Positions 1 through 8,915 of a stretch of DNA of 25,193 nucleotides are shown here, piece by piece (position 1 is the first letter of the stretch; the number at the start of each line of letters is the position of its first letter). This DNA comes from a bacterium (GTDB lineage Bacteria > Ratteibacteria > UBA8468 > B48-G9 > JAFGKM01): NCBI GenBank assembly GCA_029548585.1, contig JAKPNC010000206.1, positions 1 to 25,193 of the forward strand, written 5' to 3'. A model generated the notes under the pieces. That model saw only the letters and a program-made list of their open reading frames with translations. It had not been told where the DNA came from and made no database searches. Position numbers and translations under genes: made by a program.

Positions 1-3000
1 AACGACGTATCCGGCCTTGATTCACCCTGGCCCATGGTAGCAAGCATTCCTTTTGCAAAAGGCGAGCTTAAAGACCCCCTGGCTATCCGCATAATGAACG
101 GAAACAGGGAAATCCCTTCCCAGGTGGATGTGACTGCCACGTGGCGCGACGGTAGCATACGCTGGGTTCTTGCGGGGTTTACTGCTTCACCTCAGGGCAA
201 ATACAGTGTTGAGTACGGCGAAGGGGTGAAAAAAGCAGCATATTCCAATCCGCTGAAAATAACTCACCAGGCTGACGGAGGTTTTACCGTTGATACCGGT
301 GCCGCGACATACCGGTTTGACCAGGATAAACTTCTTCCCGAAGAAGGCTGGCTTGTATCGGGCATAGAGAAGATACAGATACTCAAAGGTTCGGGCGCAG
401 GCGCATATCTTCTTGACAATTCAGGCAGGACTGCAAGGATAGCGGGAAAGTCGGCTGAGATAGAGGACACATTTATCAAGGAAGGCCCGGGAAGGGTCGT
501 GGTGAAACGTTCTGGCTGGTACGTGACAGATACAGGCGAGAAACTGGCAAAAGCGGATGTATGGTTTTATTTTTCTGCAGGGACGCCTTACTTCAAGATA
601 ACACACTCGCTTATATTTACAGAGGATACAAATAAAGTCTGGTTCAAGGATTACGGTCTGGAATTCAAAACCCCGGATAAACCATCGGAAGTTTACTGTG
701 CGGCAGGAGAAAACTCTGAAGAGGTGAAAAAAGTTCCATGGGAAAGCGGAGAGGTTTACATGTTGCAGAGTGAATACCCCCATTTTGCGGAGAGGGAATA
801 CAAGGCAACGATAGGCAAGTCAATAAACGGAAAGGACAGTATAGCAACGGAGATAAAGACGGCAGGGGACTGGGCTCACGGGGATTACGGGAATTACGGG
901 ATAACTCTTGTAATGCCGTGGCTTGCAGAGAGATATCCCAAGGAGATATCTTTCGGGGAGAGAGGAGCTCGTGCTGTATTATGGTCGGGCCGTTCGGGAA
1001 AGGAGCTTGATTTCAGGGCAAAAACACTGGTTAAGGATTACTACGGGATATGGGTGGAAAAAGGCGTGGGAATGTTAATGGATGCCGAGCTTGATTCAAT
1101 AAAGAGCAACGCCCAGGGGACGGCACGGACGCATGACATATGGTTCCTGCCCCGTACCGGATTATATAATGCAGACCAGGTTCGAAAAGCAGCCATGGCA
1201 GGAGCCAGGCAGGTGTTGGCAATGGCAGACCCCGTGGAATTGTGCGAAACCGAAGCCATGGGATACCCCATGCTTCACAAGGACGAGAAAAGGTTTCCCG
1301 CTGAAGAGGCCCTGTTATCTGAATACTGGGACAGGTTTATTATTCCCTTGAAGGCTTTTCCCATGATGGGTTATATCTCATGGGGCTGTTACCCCGACAG
1401 GAGTTACGGAGAAGCCGGGGGCAAACCCATGTCTCAGTTCCACGCTATCTCCAGCTTGAGGGAATATGGCGTGCGGCGAGAACCCTGGCGCCACTTTGCA
1501 AGAAGCGGTGAGAGGCGTTACTATGATTACGGACACCGTTTCAGCCGGTTTACGGGAGACTGGTATCTTGCTCACTGGGATGCGCCGGGTTCCCCGGGTA
1601 AACATAAAGGCGGCTTCATAACTTCTCCCGGAGGCTCAGGAAGGGCGGGATTATTGCCTTTATTCTGGGGCGACCGCACTGATATTTTTGATATAGGTGC
1701 AGGCGATATAGGACATTGGCTGTTGGATTATTACCTTACAGGCGACGAACAATCTCTTGAATTGATTAAATTGGTAAAAGAATCTTTTGAAAAAAATGGA
1801 TGGAGGCCAAAAGCAGTTAAAGGCAGAACGGGCCAATTCCACGCAACAGGTATAAGAACATTGCTTACCCTCTTTATTCTGGATTGGAACGAGGATGCAG
1901 GCAAGACCATCAAGGAACTCGTGAACGAAATGGTTGATCTCGAGAGCCAGAACGGTTTTCGCTTATTTGCAGGAAGTTACGGTCCCATGTACAAAGATCA
2001 CAGGACCAGCCACAACATACTGGAGTATTATCTCGAAACGGGGGATGAGCTTGCAAAAGAGGCATTCCTGAAGCTTCTCGACCAGCGCTACCGTTTTGAC
2101 AGGAGGTATAATCCTGCCGTAGGGCACAAGAACTATGACAGTTTCACCCATTCAATCGCTTACATGATGACGGGAGACGAAAGGTTTCGCAGGGTGGTTG
2201 AACAGTCGGTTAACGATACCCTCTACTATGCCCGGTTATACCAGCTGCCGGAAGAACTGAAACAGAAATCCGAAAATCCCCTTGACTGGCCGAACCTGTA
2301 CGTTCCAGGAAGTTTTCCAGGCCCTCGCAGAAACATATACCTCTCACACGGCCAGTACCATAATTCCTTCATAGGAATGCCCACAGCCCTCAAACTGCTG
2401 GCGGAAAAAGGACGCAGCGGAAAAAGGACGCCCGTGGTGATAAAATCAATGGATATCAATGAGGCCGAAACCGTTTTCAGCCATAAAGAGGGGCAGGATA
2501 CAAGAATAAGCATCATGTTTTCCAGCCTGCGGGATGTTACGCCTGCGGTATACAGGTATGGCGGAGGGGAAAGGGTTGTCATCCCGGATATCAAAGTGGC
2601 AATAGAAAAAAGAATACAGTGGCCCCCTTCCCTTCGGGTATTCCCACAGGACAGCTACCATGCGTTTGTTACCGTACCTGCCCGGATACCCGGCGGATTA
2701 TACCTGCTTTCGCTCGGAGGCAGCGAACCCTTTACCGTTCTTGACATAACCGGCGACAAGGCCGCACTTTACTGCCCCGAAGGATTCTGGTCGGTGTCGG
2801 GATCCCCGCTTACCAGGGGAGGCGAAGGCGGCTACGGCCGGGCGGGTGAAGGAATTCCCATGTTTTTCAAAGTGCCGGAAGGACTGAAAGAACTTGAGAT
2901 TCTTATTGCCAGGCCTGCATGCGTCAGGAAACCTGGCGGCTCGGTTGCCGTGGAAATGTCCGAGAAAAATATCGGGATACTGAAAATACCCGTGGATAAG

Positions 3001-3891
3001 AATGCCGGCATCTGGTCCGTAGAACCGTATATATACGATTTTGGAGGATCATGCCCGCCGGCATTCTTCAGACTGTTGAATGTCGAGCCGGTCGTGGCTT
3101 TCGGCTCCCCTGAATTCCTTCCCGAAGGGATCACGGGCAGGCAGGTTAAACCGGTTCAACCCATGGCCAAACCTGCCGCTGAAACGGTTTTTGTGCCGGG
3201 TGTTTCAGGCAAGGCATTGAATCTCTCAGGTAATAAAACCCTGTCTTTCCCCAGGGGGGGAAACGTTGATTCCGGCGGTTATACTTACTTTCCCGACGCA
3301 ACGGGAACGGTGGAATTCTGGTTCAGGCCGGCTATTTCAACATGGGAAACACCCATCAAAATGACTCAGGCTCTCAGCCAGTCTTTCCTCAAAGCTCCGC
3401 ATCTTCACCTCTGCCACCTTTACGAAGTGAGAAGTTACATGAAGGATATTGACAGCAACCTCAGGCTTGAACTTCTTTCATCGAAAAGAGAACCTCCTCC
3501 TGCAGGCTTTCATGGCAGGCAGTTCCTGAAGGCAGGAGAATGGACCCACATCGCTTTCACGTGGGAAGTGGAAGAAGGAAAAGAAATGAAAGGTAATCTC
3601 AATATCTTTGTCAACGGACAAAAGCTGCCCCGGAAAAGTGCTTTCTCGCAACTGGCGCAACTGGCAGGCAAGGCAGGATTTAAACTCAACAGGGAAGGCG
3701 AAAATATAACGATAGGGCCCTTTGAAGGCAGCATGGACATGCTGAAAATCTCGGATGAGGTGAGATACACTGAGAACTTTGAACCTTCAAAAACTTACGG
3801 TTTGGACGGTAACACGAGGGCATTGTTCCGCTTTGACGGCAACCTGAAAGGTATATCATCAATTTCAAAGGAACCAACAGAAGCGAAGTAA
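1..3891 (+). CDS. PcRGLX/YetA-like (PL26-type) exo-rhamnogalacturonan lyase-like protein with C-terminal LamG domain, 5' partial
   Basis: The frame is open from base 1. The family's N-terminal strand is already running before the first ATG (34), which has no ribosome binding site, so the true start lies upstream of the window. About 1,296 residues are visible. The N-terminal region (IPFAKGELKDP, then WRDGSIRWVL) has the signature of the PcRGLX/YetA-like N-terminal domain. A beta-sandwich follows to about residue 400. The region at about 430-820 is helix-rich with many aromatic and His residues (RYYDYGHRF, DIGHWLLDYYLTGD) and fits the alpha/alpha toroid. About 1,060-1,290 is a LamG/concanavalin-like sandwich (GTVEFWFRP, WTHIAFTWEV, then a stretch of strand-forming residues). 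In the characterised fungal enzyme this fold removes unsaturated disaccharides from rhamnogalacturonan I. Activity and substrate here are inferred. Secretion cannot be judged because the N-terminus is missing. Confidence 0.75.
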   Translation, partial: NDVSGLDSPWPMVASIPFAKGELKDPLAIRIMNGNREIPSQVDVTATWRDGSIRWVLAGFTASPQGKYSVEYGEGVKKAAYSNPLKITHQADGGFTVDTGAATYRFDQDKLLPEEGWLVSGIEKIQILKGSGAGAYLLDNSGRTARIAGKSAEIEDTFIKEGPGRVVVKRSGWYVTDTGEKLAKADVWFYFSAGTPYFKITHSLIFTEDTNKVWFKDYGLEFKTPDKPSEVYCAAGENSEEVKKVPWESGEVYMLQSEYPHFAEREYKATIGKSINGKDSIATEIKTAGDWAHGDYGNYGITLVMPWLAERYPKEISFGERGARAVLWSGRSGKELDFRAKTLVKDYYGIWVEKGVGMLMDAELDSIKSNAQGTARTHDIWFLPRTGLYNADQVRKAAMAGARQVLAMADPVELCETEAMGYPMLHKDEKRFPAEEALLSEYWDRFIIPLKAFPMMGYISWGCYPDRSYGEAGGKPMSQFHAISSLREYGVRREPWRHFARSGERRYYDYGHRFSRFTGDWYLAHWDAPGSPGKHKGGFITSPGGSGRAGLLPLFWGDRTDIFDIGAGDIGHWLLDYYLTGDEQSLELIKLVKESFEKNGWRPKAVKGRTGQFHATGIRTLLTLFILDWNEDAGKTIKELVNEMVDLESQNGFRLFAGSYGPMYKDHRTSHNILEYYLETGDELAKEAFLKLLDQRYRFDRRYNPAVGHKNYDSFTHSIAYMMTGDERFRRVVEQSVNDTLYYARLYQLPEELKQKSENPLDWPNLYVPGSFPGPRRNIYLSHGQYHNSFIGMPTALKLLAEKGRSGKRTPVVIKSMDINEAETVFSHKEGQDTRISIMFSSLRDVTPAVYRYGGGERVVIPDIKVAIEKRIQWPPSLRVFPQDSYHAFVTVPARIPGGLYLLSLGGSEPFTVLDITGDKAALYCPEGFWSVSGSPLTRGGEGGYGRAGEGIPMFFKVPEGLKELEILIARPACVRKPGGSVAVEMSEKNIGILKIPVDKNAGIWSVEPYIYDFGGSCPPAFFRLLNVEPVVAFGSPEFLPEGITGRQVKPVQPMAKPAAETVFVPGVSGKALNLSGNKTLSFPRGGNVDSGGYTYFPDATGTVEFWFRPAISTWETPIKMTQALSQSFLKAPHLHLCHLYEVRSYMKDIDSNLRLELLSSKREPPPAGFHGRQFLKAGEWTHIAFTWEVEEGKEMKGNLNIFVNGQKLPRKSAFSQLAQLAGKAGFKLNREGENITIGPFEGSMDMLKISDEVRYTENFEPSKTYGLDGNTRALFRFDGNLKGISSISKEPTEAK

Positions 3892-4068
3892 ACATAATGT
3901 GGCGGTGCGTCATCCTTTGCCCAAAGAAACCGGGCTCCGGCGTTCAACGAAGGTCGGATCTTTTTGCTGTCACACCTTTGAATCCGCTAATCTCTGTCAT
4001 GATTAAAACCAGGCAATGCTCAAGCGGCCAGAAGTTTGCAGGTCTTATTGACCGGTGAAAGGCAAGAT
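3892..4068. other. Intergenic gap with no recognised element
   Basis: These 177 bases separate the lyase-like gene from the small membrane protein gene. I looked for a hairpin with a T-run, a -35/-10 pair and conserved coding frames, and saw nothing convincing. The downstream gene must be transcribed either by read-through or from a promoter I do not recognise. Confidence 0.5.
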
Positions 4069-4746
4069 ATGACTATACTGATTGACTACGGCATGCTCAT
4101 CCCCTTTGTCATGTCCCTTTTTTTCTGGACACGAGGTATCTGGAAAAAAAACAAAAACGACTTGTTTTTTGGGACGGCTTTGTTAATAATCTCGGATTTG
4201 TTTTATGTAGTCAAACCGGAGCTCTTTCCAATATCAGGCTTACCGTGGATTTCCCTCTTGATATTCGCAGGAGCGGCTATTACGGGTTTATTCAGTCATA
4301 AGAAGCGTAAATTGACACGGCAACTCATAGTTATTGCCGGCCTATGTTTAATTCTCAGCCTGGTGTTTTTCTCCATTGAGAAGAAATGGGAAGATGATTC
4401 AAATTCCATCCTTGTTCTTGCTCCCTATCGCCATGCGGGAACATGGGTTTTCGATGACCCGGCAGTTGGATTGAAAGCGGAGCCGTTTGTTTCAGGTATT
4501 CCTGAGTTAATCAATAAACTTGTTTCGGACGCAAACATACCTGATGCCGACAGGGGTTTTCGTCTCCTTTTCTCGGCACAGCCTTTTCCCGGATATCAGG
4601 ACAAGGTAACCTGGCGCAGGAGAGAACTCGGAGGTAACTGGTACTACTCCGGGAAATACGATTTGGAAGGATGGCTTTGTCCCTCGCTCTTCAAGTACTT
4701 TAAAAAAGCCCCTGAAGAGATTTACGTGAAAGTGGAGCCAGAGTAA
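4069..4746 (+). CDS. Four-helix membrane protein with DUF6717-like C-terminal domain
   Basis: The ATG at 4069 is preferred over an in-frame TTG at 4036 because AAAGG lies 6 nt upstream of it. The product is about 225 residues. Four hydrophobic segments occupy roughly the first 125 residues (LIPFVMSLFFW, FFGTALLIISDLFYVV, WISLLIFAGAAITGLF, LIVIAGLCLILSLVFF), separated by short Lys/Arg-rich loops. The rest is soluble and begins LAPYRHAGTWVFDDP, followed by GLKAEPFVSGIPELI. This resembles from memory the uncharacterised DUF6717 family, which has this APYxxxGxWVFDDPxVGLxxEPF pattern. No catalytic role is known. The gene stands alone between the lyase-like gene and the riboflavin operon, both on the same strand. 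The DUF assignment is moderately secure; the function is unknown. Confidence 0.65.
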   Translation: MTILIDYGMLIPFVMSLFFWTRGIWKKNKNDLFFGTALLIISDLFYVVKPELFPISGLPWISLLIFAGAAITGLFSHKKRKLTRQLIVIAGLCLILSLVFFSIEKKWEDDSNSILVLAPYRHAGTWVFDDPAVGLKAEPFVSGIPELINKLVSDANIPDADRGFRLLFSAQPFPGYQDKVTWRRRELGGNWYYSGKYDLEGWLCPSLFKYFKKAPEEIYVKVEPE

Positions 4747-4827
4747 CCTCAACATACATATTTATTGTGAAAACCGGGTGTAACTGGAATTATTCGCGGG
4801 TTTCGTTTAGAGTTTTGGGGGGATTTG

Positions 4828-4836
4828 TGGTAGAAT
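4828..4836 (+). promoter_or_regulatory. Extended -10 promoter of ribBA, possibly leaderless
   Basis: TGGTAGAAT is an extended -10 element (TGn plus TAGAAT at 4831-4836). It ends 7 nt before the ribBA ATG at 4844, so transcription should start at or next to the start codon. No strong -35 is visible at the expected distance, and no proper Shine-Dalgarno is correctly spaced. The gap of under 100 bases upstream contains no FMN riboswitch core. Confidence 0.5.
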
Positions 4837-4843
4837 AGTAGGG

Positions 4844-6097
4844 ATGAAAGAGAAAATATTCAGTTCAATTGACAGCGCTATAAAGGACATAAGAGAAGGC
4901 CGGTTTGTCATTGTCGTAGACGACGAAGGCAGGGAGAACGAAGGCGACCTGATAATAGCCACCGAGAAGGCGACGGCAGAATCGGTCAATTTCATGGCTA
5001 AAGAAGCCCGGGGGTTGATATGCATAGCCCTCCTGCCAGGCAGGATAGAGCAGTTGAAACTGCCCCCCATGATTTCCGACAATACAGCCCTTCACAATAC
5101 CGATTTCACGGTTTCCGTGGACGCGGCGTCAGGCGTCACCACGGGTATTTCCTCCCACGACCGCGCCCTCACCATAAAGCTCATGATAGACGGGAAGACA
5201 AAACCTGAAGACCTTGCAAAACCCGGCCATGTCTTTCCCATAAAAGCAAAGGAAGGGGGCGTCCTCGTGAGGGCGGGACATACCGAAGCCGCAGCCGACC
5301 TTGCACGCCTCTCGGGCCTTTATCCCTCCGGGGTGATGTGCGAGATAATGAACGAAGACGGAACCATGTCGAGGGTTCCCGACCTCCTCAGGTTTGCACG
5401 AAAACACGGGCTTAAAATAATAACCATAAAGGACCTGATACAGTATCGGCGGAACAAGGAGAAACTCGTGAAAAAGGTCCTTTCCGTCAACCTGCCCACC
5501 GATTTCGGACAATTCAAGCTGGTCCTTTACAGGGATATCATCGAAGGCAACAGCCACCTTGCGCTTGTCAAGGGCAACCTCAAGCTGAAAGGCCCACGGG
5601 ACAGCATCCTGGTAAGGGTACACTCCCAGTGCCTTACGGGAGATGTCTTCCATTCCCAGTGTTGCGATTGCGGCAAACAGCTCGAATCCGCGCTCAGAAT
5701 GATAGAATCCGAAAAAAGGGGAGTCCTTATATACCTGCCGCAGGAAGGCAGGGGTATCGGCCTGGCAAACAAGCTGAGGGCATACTCCCTCCAGCAGAAC
5801 GAGAAGCTGGATACGGTGGAAGCAAACCTTAAACTCGGGTTTCCGGACGACCTGAGGGATTACGGCATAGGAGCCCAGATACTTGCCGACCTGGGGCTGA
5901 CAAGAATAAGGCTGATGACAAACAATCCGAGAAAAATCGTGGGACTTGCAGGTTACAATATCACCATTGCAGACAGGGTCCCCATAGTGGCGGAGGTATC
6001 GGAACATTCAAAAAGATATATTGAAACCAAGAGAGACCGGATGGGCCACATGATAGGCACATGCACTGTTAAAAAACAGGCGAGGAGAAGGAAATGA
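4844..6097 (+). CDS. ribBA: Bifunctional 3,4-dihydroxy-2-butanone-4-phosphate synthase / GTP cyclohydrolase II
   Basis: The protein has 417 residues, the usual length for RibBA. Residues 1-205 form the DHBP synthase half: the acidic metal/substrate motif DDEGRENEGDL, then FTVSVDAASGVTTGIS, then RAGHTEAAADLARL. Residues 206-417 form GTP cyclohydrolase II, with the zinc-binding cysteines in SQCLTGDVFHSQCCDCG and the conserved LPQEGRGIGL. The two halves supply both branches of riboflavin synthesis: butanone phosphate from ribulose 5-phosphate, and the pyrimidine from GTP. All key residues appear intact in both domains. It is the first gene of a five-gene run, and its stop codon overlaps the next start (ATGA). 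Confidence 0.97.
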   Translation: MKEKIFSSIDSAIKDIREGRFVIVVDDEGRENEGDLIIATEKATAESVNFMAKEARGLICIALLPGRIEQLKLPPMISDNTALHNTDFTVSVDAASGVTTGISSHDRALTIKLMIDGKTKPEDLAKPGHVFPIKAKEGGVLVRAGHTEAAADLARLSGLYPSGVMCEIMNEDGTMSRVPDLLRFARKHGLKIITIKDLIQYRRNKEKLVKKVLSVNLPTDFGQFKLVLYRDIIEGNSHLALVKGNLKLKGPRDSILVRVHSQCLTGDVFHSQCCDCGKQLESALRMIESEKRGVLIYLPQEGRGIGLANKLRAYSLQQNEKLDTVEANLKLGFPDDLRDYGIGAQILADLGLTRIRLMTNNPRKIVGLAGYNITIADRVPIVAEVSEHSKRYIETKRDRMGHMIGTCTVKKQARRRK

Positions 6098-6558
6098 GCG
6101 TAAAAACCGGCATGCTGGACGCAAAAAACAAGAGCTTCGGTATCATAGTAAGCAGGTTCAACGAGTTCATCTCTTCAAATCTTCTGGAAGGAGCGCTCGA
6201 CTGCATAGAAAGGCACGGCGGCAGCAGGGAGAAAATAGACATAGTCTGGGTCCCCGGGGCGGTTGAAGCTGTCTTTGCCCTCTCCCGCATGGCCGAAAAA
6301 GGCAACTACGACGCGCTGATCTGCCTCGGAGCCGTAATAAGGGGAGGAACCCCCCACTTCGAGTACGTGAGCGCACAGATCACCAAGGCCGTCACACAGG
6401 TAAACCAGCAGGGCAAGGTACCGGTATCATTCGGAGTCATAACGGCAGATTCAACCGAGCAGGCCATAGAAAGGGCAGGCACAAAGATGGGAAATAAAGG
6501 ATGGTCCGCCGCCCTCTCGGCCATAGAGATGGCAAACCTTGCATCCCAGCTTAAATAA
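6094..6558 (+). CDS. ribH: 6,7-dimethyl-8-ribityllumazine synthase
   Basis: At 154 residues this is full length. It carries the lumazine synthase signatures: SRFNEFISSNLLEGAL near the N-terminus, VPGAVEAVFAL, GAVIRGGTPHFEYV around the substrate site, VSFGVITADSTEQAIERAG, and NKGWSAA. It condenses the butanone phosphate from RibBA with the aminopyrimidine to give lumazine, and normally assembles into cytoplasmic pentamers or capsids. The ATG overlaps the ribBA TGA by ATGA, which implies translational coupling. AGGAGAAGGAA provides the ribosome binding site within the ribBA 3' end. The riboflavin synthase (ribE) and deaminase/reductase (ribD) genes are not in the window. Confidence 0.97.
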   Translation: MSVKTGMLDAKNKSFGIIVSRFNEFISSNLLEGALDCIERHGGSREKIDIVWVPGAVEAVFALSRMAEKGNYDALICLGAVIRGGTPHFEYVSAQITKAVTQVNQQGKVPVSFGVITADSTEQAIERAGTKMGNKGWSAALSAIEMANLASQLK

Positions 6559-6563
6559 CGACA

Positions 6564-6986
6564 ATGAAAAAAAGAAGACGGGCAAGGGAACTTGCGCTGA
6601 CGTTGCTTTACCAGATAGAGATGCTCCGGGCTGAAAAGGATGAGGTCGAAGAGATTCTCTACTCTTTCTGGTTTGAAAACCCCGAAGAGGAAGAGGCCGT
6701 CAGGAATTTTACAGACCAGATAGTCAGGGAAGTAATAAAAAACATTCAACCCATAGATACAGAAATAACCAAGACCGCCATTAACTGGACAATGAACAGG
6801 ATGGGATACATAGACAGGAACATACTGCGCATGGCGACTTTCGAGCTCATGTTCATGTCTGACATCCCGCCCCTGGTAACCATCAACGAAGCCATAGAGC
6901 TTGCCAAGAAATTTGGCGCCGGGGAGTCTTCGAAGTTCATCAACGGCGTCCTTCACAGGATAAAGGAAGCCAACAAGCCCACATAA
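6564..6986 (+). CDS. nusB: Transcription antitermination factor NusB
   Basis: The protein has 140 residues, typical of NusB. The basic N-terminus KKRRRARELALTLLYQIEM matches the RNA-binding arginine-rich start. DRNILRMATFELMF, then TINEAIELAKKFGAGESSKFINGVLHRI, are the conserved C-terminal helices. NusB pairs with S10/NusE at boxA in rRNA operons. The order ribH-nusB is a widely conserved bacterial arrangement. The gap from ribH is 5 nt with no good ribosome binding site, so translation is probably coupled to ribH. Confidence 0.95.
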   Translation: MKKRRRARELALTLLYQIEMLRAEKDEVEEILYSFWFENPEEEEAVRNFTDQIVREVIKNIQPIDTEITKTAINWTMNRMGYIDRNILRMATFELMFMSDIPPLVTINEAIELAKKFGAGESSKFINGVLHRIKEANKPT

Positions 6987-7002
6987 GTGAGGCGGAGGAA
7001 AT

Positions 7003-7914
7003 ATGCCAGGGGGAAGGGATATTGTCATAACAGGTTCTGTGGCGCTCGATAACATCAGGACGCCGTATGGGGAAGCCAGGGATGTGCTTGGCGGATCGGC
7101 CACCTACTCCTCTTTCGCTGCAAGCATTTTTTCTACGGTAAGGATAATAAGCGTCGTGGGTTCGGATTTTCCAGAATGCCACCTCAAGAAATTCGAAAAG
7201 AAGAATATAGACATCTCAGGGCTTAAGATCTCCCCTGGCCGGACATTCAGATGGACAGGACTTTACGAGGCAGACATGAACGAGGCAAAAACCCTCTCGG
7301 TCTGCCCTGAAAATCTAAAGGACGGTTCCATGGAGATACCGGTTCACTACAGGAACGCGTCATTCCTCTTCCTTGCCAACACCGATCCGGACGTCCAGAC
7401 TGAGATTCTCGGAAAAATCAGGGTAGCTGGACCAGTTCTCCTTGATACCATGAACCTCTGGATAAGGAAGAAGCCCGAAAGCCTCAGGAAACTCCTCGGC
7501 AAGGTGTCCATACTTCTCATCAACGAAACGGAGGCGCGCCTTTTCACCGGAAAGATAAACCTCGTCTCCGCGGCAAAAGAAATTCTCTCGATGGGACCCG
7601 AAACTGTCGTAATCAAGAAAGGTGAAGACGGGGCAATCCTGGTTACCCGGGAAGACATATTCACGGTGCCAGCCTACCCTATGGAAGAAGTGAAGGACCC
7701 CACCGGAGCGGGAGACAGTTTCGCCGGAGGGTTCACCGGGTACCTCGCCTCCCGGAGAAGGAAGGATGCATCCTCCCTGCGCAAGGCCGCCGTAACCGCC
7801 ACCGCCGTGGCTTCTTTCGCTGTTGAAGAATTCAGTACCGGCAGGCTGGAAACAATCGGCAGGGAAGATATAGAAGAGAGAATTTCGAAGATCAAGAAGA
7901 TGATGAGGTTCTGA
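7003..7914 (+). CDS. PfkB/ribokinase-family carbohydrate (or nucleoside) kinase
   Basis: The ATG at 7003 follows a strong GGAGG ribosome binding site. The 303-residue protein has the PfkB fold signatures. Near the N-terminus it has IVITGSVALDNI and the glycine motif LGGSATYSSFAAS. Near the C-terminus is the ATP/anion-hole motif DPTGAGDSFAGGF, with the catalytic base at Asp238. It would phosphorylate a sugar or nucleoside hydroxyl using ATP in the cytoplasm. The substrate cannot be read from sequence. The unusually long substrate-lid region (FRWTGLYEADMNEAKTLS) resembles sugar or nucleoside kinases of anaerobes. It sits in the rib-nusB operon 16 nt after nusB, a position that suggests a housekeeping salvage role, but this is inference. 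Confidence 0.88.
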   Translation: MPGGRDIVITGSVALDNIRTPYGEARDVLGGSATYSSFAASIFSTVRIISVVGSDFPECHLKKFEKKNIDISGLKISPGRTFRWTGLYEADMNEAKTLSVCPENLKDGSMEIPVHYRNASFLFLANTDPDVQTEILGKIRVAGPVLLDTMNLWIRKKPESLRKLLGKVSILLINETEARLFTGKINLVSAAKEILSMGPETVVIKKGEDGAILVTREDIFTVPAYPMEEVKDPTGAGDSFAGGFTGYLASRRRKDASSLRKAAVTATAVASFAVEEFSTGRLETIGREDIEERISKIKKMMRF

Positions 7915-7934
7915 AAGCATCGCCTGTCAGGAAA

Positions 7935-8906
7935 ATGATAAAAAAAATCCAGTTCCCGCTCAGATTGTCGGTAAGTTTCCTTTTTCTCTTTCTCCTGCTC
8001 AGGAAGATGGACCTTACCGGTATCAGGGCTGCCATAGAAGCCCTCAAAAACTGCCGCACAGGACTTGCACTCGCCGCCATATCTATATCTGTCATGCTTG
8101 CCTTCGGACTTGCCCTGAGGCTTCTGATAATCCTGAAGAGCCAGGCATCTTCCGATAAAATCACTTATCCAAACATGCTGAAGCTCACTTTTGTCGGACT
8201 ATTCTTCAACAATTTCCTGCCCACCGGGGCCGGAGGGGACATAGCCAAGGCAATATTCCTTGCCCGGGGAGAAAAGAAGAAACTGATGATGGGCGGTTCG
8301 GTCCTTGTGGACAGGTTCCTGGGAGCCATGACGGTCATCTCAATGGGGACGGTTTCGGCCTGGTTGACCCCGGACATTCCCGCAAGGTACCGGACATTCC
8401 TCTCTCTCATCATGCTTATCATCCTTTTCACCATCATGGTCTTCTCCAGCAGAAAGACGGCCGGAATTCTATACCGCCTGCCATCAAGGATCATCCCCTG
8501 CGCAGTCAAGGCAAGGCTTGAAGCTGTCTACGCAACGTTTTCATCTTACTTCTCTTCCGGCAGAGACATCCTGAAAGCTCTGGCTGTCAGCCTGTCAGTC
8601 CAGACATTATCCATCATCTCAAACTACGTGATGGGGGTATCCCTGGACGGAGGTAGGGCAGGCTTGGGCACGTTTTTCACATACATACCTCTGATCTGGA
8701 CATCCACCCTCATACCGTCCCTCGGGGGACTGGGCGTGAGAGAATTCACTTACGTCTACTTCTTCTCCCGTTACATGGGAGAAGAAAAGGCGGCCGCACT
8801 TTCAATGCTCGTTCTTCTTGCCATACTCATACAGAGTGCCATAGGAGGAATAACCCTTCTTTTCCTGAGGATGCCATCATCCGGCAGAAAAAACTCACCC
8901 CTTTGA
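7935..8906 (+). CDS. LPG-synthase-TM family (former UPF0104) integral membrane protein
   Basis: The 323-residue protein has about seven or eight hydrophobic helices. It carries two hallmarks of the lysylphosphatidylglycerol synthase transmembrane family: FFNNFLPTGAGGDIAKA with a following RFLG, and IPSLGGLGVREFTYV. It lacks the cytosolic aminoacyl-transfer domain of MprF, so only the flippase-like membrane module is present. Stand-alone members are common beside glycosyltransferases and are thought to move or modify lipid-linked substrates; the role here is unknown. CAGGAAA precedes the ATG. It ends the rib operon and converges on the GH106-like gene with only 9 nt between stop codons and no clear terminator. 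Confidence 0.85.
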   Translation: MIKKIQFPLRLSVSFLFLFLLLRKMDLTGIRAAIEALKNCRTGLALAAISISVMLAFGLALRLLIILKSQASSDKITYPNMLKLTFVGLFFNNFLPTGAGGDIAKAIFLARGEKKKLMMGGSVLVDRFLGAMTVISMGTVSAWLTPDIPARYRTFLSLIMLIILFTIMVFSSRKTAGILYRLPSRIIPCAVKARLEAVYATFSSYFSSGRDILKALAVSLSVQTLSIISNYVMGVSLDGGRAGLGTFFTYIPLIWTSTLIPSLGGLGVREFTYVYFFSRYMGEEKAAALSMLVLLAILIQSAIGGITLLFLRMPSSGRKNSPL

Positions 8907-8915
8907 AAATCCCCG

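Noticed and set aside
4747..4815. Terminator after the DUF6717-like gene
   Set aside because: Only short AAACC/GGTTT arms with a large loop are present, without a proper stem and T-run.
4747..4843. FMN riboswitch ahead of ribBA
   Set aside because: The gap is under 100 bases, lacks the conserved RFN core, and the likely transcript starts at the ATG.
5129..6007. Long minus-strand frame of 292 codons
   Set aside because: It is wholly antisense to ribBA, whose motifs are intact; it is an open frame caused by codon bias.
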